From: Desulfatirhabdium butyrativorans | GTDB lineage: Bacteria; Desulfobacterota; Desulfobacteria; Desulfobacterales; DYRK01 | NCBI GenBank assembly: GCA_020718785.1 | Contig: DYRK01000212.1 | Location: forward strand, 1 to 9,226 | Length of the DNA: 9,226 nucleotides | Reading direction: 5' to 3' | Part shown: in pieces, positions 6,511 through 9,226 of the stretch | Layout: each line of letters opens with the position of its first letter | Numbering within the stretch: position 1 is the stretch's first letter | The notes under the pieces: model-generated | What the model was told of the DNA's origin: nothing | Databases searched by the model: none | What the model saw: only the letters and a program-made list of their open reading frames with translations | Translations under genes and position numbers: made by a program

Positions 6511-9021
6511 TTACGGAGACATACAGTCTGCGAACTCAGCCAGATCTTTATAATCAACAATCTGCTTTCCTGAGAATATATCAGTCGTAGCATTCAGATT
6601 GTATTTCGGATCCCAGCAAATATCACCTTCCTTGCACAGCCAGTGAGCTTTAAGCAGTTCGAGATCGTTCCCGTCCACGGTTCCGTCCTCGTTAAAATCT
6701 CCTATCAGTTTGTCGCTCTGCCTCACTTCGACTGTTTGCGGGCTGTTGTCCGCATCAGGAGTTTTTACCGTAATTGTAGCGGTTCTTGCCTCCCCTGAAT
6801 TCGCATCATAACTCACAGTAATCGCGCCGTTATTGCTTCCTGAACTTCCGCTGTCAATTCTTAACCACGGCGCATCATTTATCTCCGCGGTCCAGTTCAT
6901 TGCACCTATCCCTGAGTTTGTCACATTAAATGTGACTTTGCCTCCTGTTTTGGAAACCGTCCGATAAGCCGGTGAGACAAATAAAACCGGCGAGTCGGGC
7001 GGCTGGCAATCTCTTAATTCTATCGTAACAGATTTGTTCAAATTTATCAGTGTGTCACGGCGATGATAAGATTGCCAGTCAACCAGCACCCACCATTTTT
7101 CCTGTTTCTCAAAACAGGGATACGGAATTCTGATACATTTCCAGAAACATATTTCTTTATGACAGATACCTAAGGACTGCCAAGTTAAAAACGGACCGAA
7201 TTTTCCATTCGGACCGTACAGATCATTATATGCCATAAAATTCAGATTACCCCACAAGCCGCATGCGTTATTCCTGAGTTCCATAGAGCAGGTCGCCTCT
7301 CCCCAGAACTCATCTTTTATAAGAGAAAGCGTTCCTTTTACACCTGCCGAAGCTATAACAAGATCAACCTTTGCGCTGCCATAAGCGCCGGCATCTACAA
7401 GGGCACCGATTTTTGCAGAAAAATTTCCGCCGGCATGTACAGACAGTCCTCCGTCAGCGCCGAGGCTTCCTCCCCAGTCCGCGCTGACAACGATATCAGC
7501 CCACTGAATTCCCAATTCACCCCGGCCTCCGGCTTCAAAAGTAACCGGGATAATAACAATTACGATAGTTGTTGAAGCACCTACTTCTTTTGTAAAAGTC
7601 TTTTTATCTCCTTTTAACAGTACCTTTGAAAATCGTTTACTGCGGCTGCTGTCTCCATCGTAAGACCAAATAGTTGACCCTAAAAAACGGATTTCCAATT
7701 CGGCTTGAGAAGGGTTCTCCGCATCGGGAGATGCAGCCGATGCACTTCCTTCAGCAGCCAGAAATTCAAAGTTATTATCCAGTATCGTCAATTCAGCGAG
7801 TCCGTCAACCTGAGCAGAAGCTCCCTCACGAGTAAGTTTTGCATTGGCATTGCCTTCAATCCGAGCGCCGAAGTTACGATTACCGAAATTCTTCTCGAAA
7901 CCTTTAGACCAGTCCAGCCCGATTTTGCTTAGGACAAATTCTTTCGCACATTCCAAAATCGTTGAAAGATATTTGGAGTATTGACCTTCGTCAGTTACGG
8001 CTTTGATAATATCTGATAATTCCTGATATCCTTTGATGACCTGATTTTTCCTGTTCTCGAACTCTTTCAAAAGTTCTGCGGGAAGTTCCAAAACCCTCAG
8101 CTTTTTCAGAAAGTCCTCGCTGATCTCAAAGTTTAACAGTTCAGTCCAATCATCGCGTTTTGATCTGCTTGTCTTGTTCCGTTCGTCTGTGAAACGATCC
8201 GGCAGTTCCACAATCATCAGATCGCTGATCTCTGAGACATCAGCGGAACCGTCAATCCATGAAACAATTTTAAAGGTCTTGGATGTGCCGATACTCCCTC
8301 TCAGCCTTTCAACAAGTTCAGGGGGTAAAAGGAGGGTCAACGCCACACTTTTTTCCACATCGGGTCCCACATCATCCACACTCAGGACATCGGAAAATTG
8401 CTGAATACCGCTGTCCCATACCAGTAAATCCGCATACATGCCTTTTCTCAGTTCAAGAGCGAATTTAAGGTGAAGTTCAGACTGTGCTTTCTTGCCGGGA
8501 GCAATATGAACGGTCAGTTCCACACGCCCGTCAGGCAGCAGATTACGAACCTCACCCCGTGTTTCGGAATTTTGGTTCAATACCTCTTTCTGAATTTCCA
8601 CACCTTCCTCGGTCGGCAGAAAGGTAACCGTTGTCTGCCGATCTACAAACTGAATATTCAGACTGAATGGTTCATCAGATACTCCGGTATCGGTTTCATC
8701 ATCGTTACCCGGAACATCTTTGATGGAAACAACTGTCCCGTCATCAAGAACCGTACCGTCTTCAACCGCTATACCATTGATATAGACAGTACCGTCTTCG
8801 TCCACAACAACATCTTCTTCGGATACGTCCTTATCAGAGACCGCACCGTCTCCTAAATCATCGGGACCCGAAGCAACGGCACCCGTGCTTACTGCATCTG
8901 CCCAAGCCGTTGTAAAAGATATTCCCCATCCTGTTAAGGAAATCGTTGAAAAGAAAATGAGAAGAACAAAAAAAACAGAAGGTTTTCCCATCAACTTTTC
9001 GTACAATCTTGTATTCATCAT
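6511..9021 (-). CDS. Secreted BACON- and dockerin-containing protein with a large unrecognised beta-rich core
   Basis: This 836-residue protein starts at the first of two adjacent ATGs (GGGGAGG 8 nt upstream). A long signal peptide has a hydrophobic core at 16-40 and likely cleavage after AWA (41). Residues about 43-118 are acidic and low in complexity, with three DGTV copies between 77 and 96. Residues 120-290 are beta-rich and unrecognised, and 298-370 are predicted mostly helical. Residues about 385-575 are Gly/Ala-rich with alternating hydrophobic strands (GGLSVHAGGNFSAKIGALVD at 524-543). A cysteine- and tryptophan-rich segment follows at 578-672 (Cys578, 587, 620, 625, 629, 636, 672). 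A BACON domain covers about 678-769 (APWLRIDSGSSGSNNGAITV). The tail, about 772-836, is dockerin-like: the first calcium loop DFNEDGTVDGND is good, while the second is degenerate and interrupted, with cysteines at 795, 802 and 833. No catalytic site is recognised. It is probably an extracellular structural or carbohydrate-contacting protein that may bind the downstream cohesin protein. Confidence 0.85.
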   Translation of the reverse strand: MMNTRLYEKLMGKPSVFFVLLIFFSTISLTGWGISFTTAWADAVSTGAVASGPDDLGDGAVSDKDVSEEDVVVDEDGTVYINGIAVEDGTVLDDGTVVSIKDVPGNDDETDTGVSDEPFSLNIQFVDRQTTVTFLPTEEGVEIQKEVLNQNSETRGEVRNLLPDGRVELTVHIAPGKKAQSELHLKFALELRKGMYADLLVWDSGIQQFSDVLSVDDVGPDVEKSVALTLLLPPELVERLRGSIGTSKTFKIVSWIDGSADVSEISDLMIVELPDRFTDERNKTSRSKRDDWTELLNFEISEDFLKKLRVLELPAELLKEFENRKNQVIKGYQELSDIIKAVTDEGQYSKYLSTILECAKEFVLSKIGLDWSKGFEKNFGNRNFGARIEGNANAKLTREGASAQVDGLAELTILDNNFEFLAAEGSASAASPDAENPSQAELEIRFLGSTIWSYDGDSSRSKRFSKVLLKGDKKTFTKEVGASTTIVIVIIPVTFEAGGRGELGIQWADIVVSADWGGSLGADGGLSVHAGGNFSAKIGALVDAGAYGSAKVDLVIASAGVKGTLSLIKDEFWGEATCSMELRNNACGLWGNLNFMAYNDLYGPNGKFGPFLTWQSLGICHKEICFWKCIRIPYPCFEKQEKWWVLVDWQSYHRRDTLINLNKSVTIELRDCQPPDSPVLFVSPAYRTVSKTGGKVTFNVTNSGIGAMNWTAEINDAPWLRIDSGSSGSNNGAITVSYDANSGEARTATITVKTPDADNSPQTVEVRQSDKLIGDFNEDGTVDGNDLELLKAHWLCKEGDICWDPKYNLNATTDIFSGKQIVDYKDLAEFADCMSP

Positions 9022-9029
9022 TCTGTTAT

Positions 9030-9036
9030 CCTCCCC
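9030..9036 (-). promoter_or_regulatory. Shine-Dalgarno of the BACON/dockerin gene
   Basis: The minus strand reads GGGGAGG with 8 nt to the first ATG (9021) and 11 nt to the second (9018). The spacing favours the first, although use of the second would only remove one methionine. Confidence 0.75.
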
Positions 9037-9082
9037 TGATTTTTTTTATTAATATTTAAGCTGACCGGAATTTAGTTGTTAA

Positions 9083-9099
9083 TGGCATAAAAATTGCAT
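9083..9099 (+). promoter_or_regulatory. Second sigma-54-like element, oriented rightward
   Basis: The plus strand reads TGGCAT, AAAAA, TTGCAT: correct spacing and one departure from TGGCAC. If active, it would start near 9109 and transcribe rightward across the leftward promoter and out of the window. It could serve a divergent gene beyond the edge, produce an overlapping antisense leader, or be a non-productive sigma-54 binding site. It lies within the leader of the BACON/dockerin gene. Confidence 0.45.
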
Positions 9100-9172
9100 A
9101 ATCAGAAACACATTTTTTTGGACAGATATGAATCCCCGCTACAGGATCGCCCGATTCAGAACATTTTCTGTA

Positions 9173-9188
9173 TGCAAAAAATGTGCCA
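9173..9188 (-). promoter_or_regulatory. Sigma-54 (RpoN) -24/-12 promoter driving the leftward genes
   Basis: The minus strand contains TGGCAC, five bases (ATTTT), then TTGCA. This matches the sigma-54 consensus TGGCACRNNNNTTGCW at every defined position, with the invariant GG and GC ten bases apart. Transcription would start near 9162 and leave a leader of about 140 nt before the ATG at 9021. Sigma-54 promoters need an AAA+ activator; no activator gene is in the window. The promoter assignment rests on the exact match and its position immediately upstream of the first gene. Confidence 0.85.
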
Positions 9189-9226
9189 TTAAAAACCAAA
9201 ATACGATCAGTATGTTGCATACCGAT

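Larger units (their letters stand above)
9022..9162 (-). promoter_or_regulatory. Predicted 5' leader of the leftward transcript
   Basis: About 140 nt lie between the predicted sigma-54 start and the first ATG. Near its 5' end, GAATC (9153-9157 read on the minus strand) can pair with GATTC (9130-9134) around a GC-rich segment, and an alternative GATCC/GGGAT pairing is possible. The remainder is A/T-rich. I recognise no riboswitch family, and no ORF is supported here. Confidence 0.35.

Noticed and set aside
6511..6520. Both secreted genes end in CTCCGTAA, suggesting recent duplication of their 3' ends
   Set aside because: The shared stretch is only about 8 bases, and the preceding dockerin sequences differ strongly, so chance is sufficient.
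8730..8800. DGTV-coding repeats as a tandem DNA repeat
   Set aside because: The three protein copies are unevenly spaced and the DNA is not a regular repeat. It reads as low-complexity acidic linker sequence.
1..9226. CRISPR array, tRNA, rRNA, insertion sequence or phage attachment site
   Set aside because: No regularly spaced repeats, no tRNA-like cloverleaf or rRNA motifs, and no transposase or terminal repeats were seen on either strand.

Overview
The window looks like a chromosomal segment of a moderate-GC Gram-negative bacterium. The likeliest source is a Desulfobacterota/Desulfobacterales-type organism (Desulfonema or the multicellular magnetotactic relatives). This placement is an inference from three things: secreted cohesin/dockerin/BACON/DUF4114 proteins, a textbook sigma-54 (-24/-12) promoter, and cobalamin-binding radical SAM genes. 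It is not proven by any marker gene.

All five genes lie on the minus strand, so transcription runs from right to left. At the right edge (9022-9226) is a noncoding region with a perfect-consensus sigma-54 promoter facing the genes and a second sigma-54-like element facing the other way. Next come two secreted multidomain proteins. The first (6511-9021) is an 836-residue exported protein with a large unrecognised beta-rich core, a BACON domain and a dockerin-like tail. The second (4237-6420) has a cohesin-like domain, a carboxypeptidase-regulatory-like domain, a calcium-loop linker, DUF4114 and a dockerin. Each is followed by a strong hairpin (6462-6506 and 4172-4202), neither with a clean U-tract.

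The left half is a tightly packed three-gene cassette with overlapping ends: a B12-binding radical SAM protein (2554-4125), a membrane protein with about five TM helices and an extracytoplasmic beta-propeller (1032-2564), and a second, divergent B12-binding radical SAM protein that runs off the left edge (1-1045). Overlaps of 11 and 14 nt imply translational coupling.

A plausible reading, which is inference, is that sigma-54 control drives a cell-surface or extracellular matrix module whose parts dock through cohesin-dockerin contacts. The downstream cassette would be an uncharacterised two-radical-SAM plus membrane-propeller system of unknown substrate. Whether the two halves are one transcript depends on read-through of the 4172-4202 hairpin.
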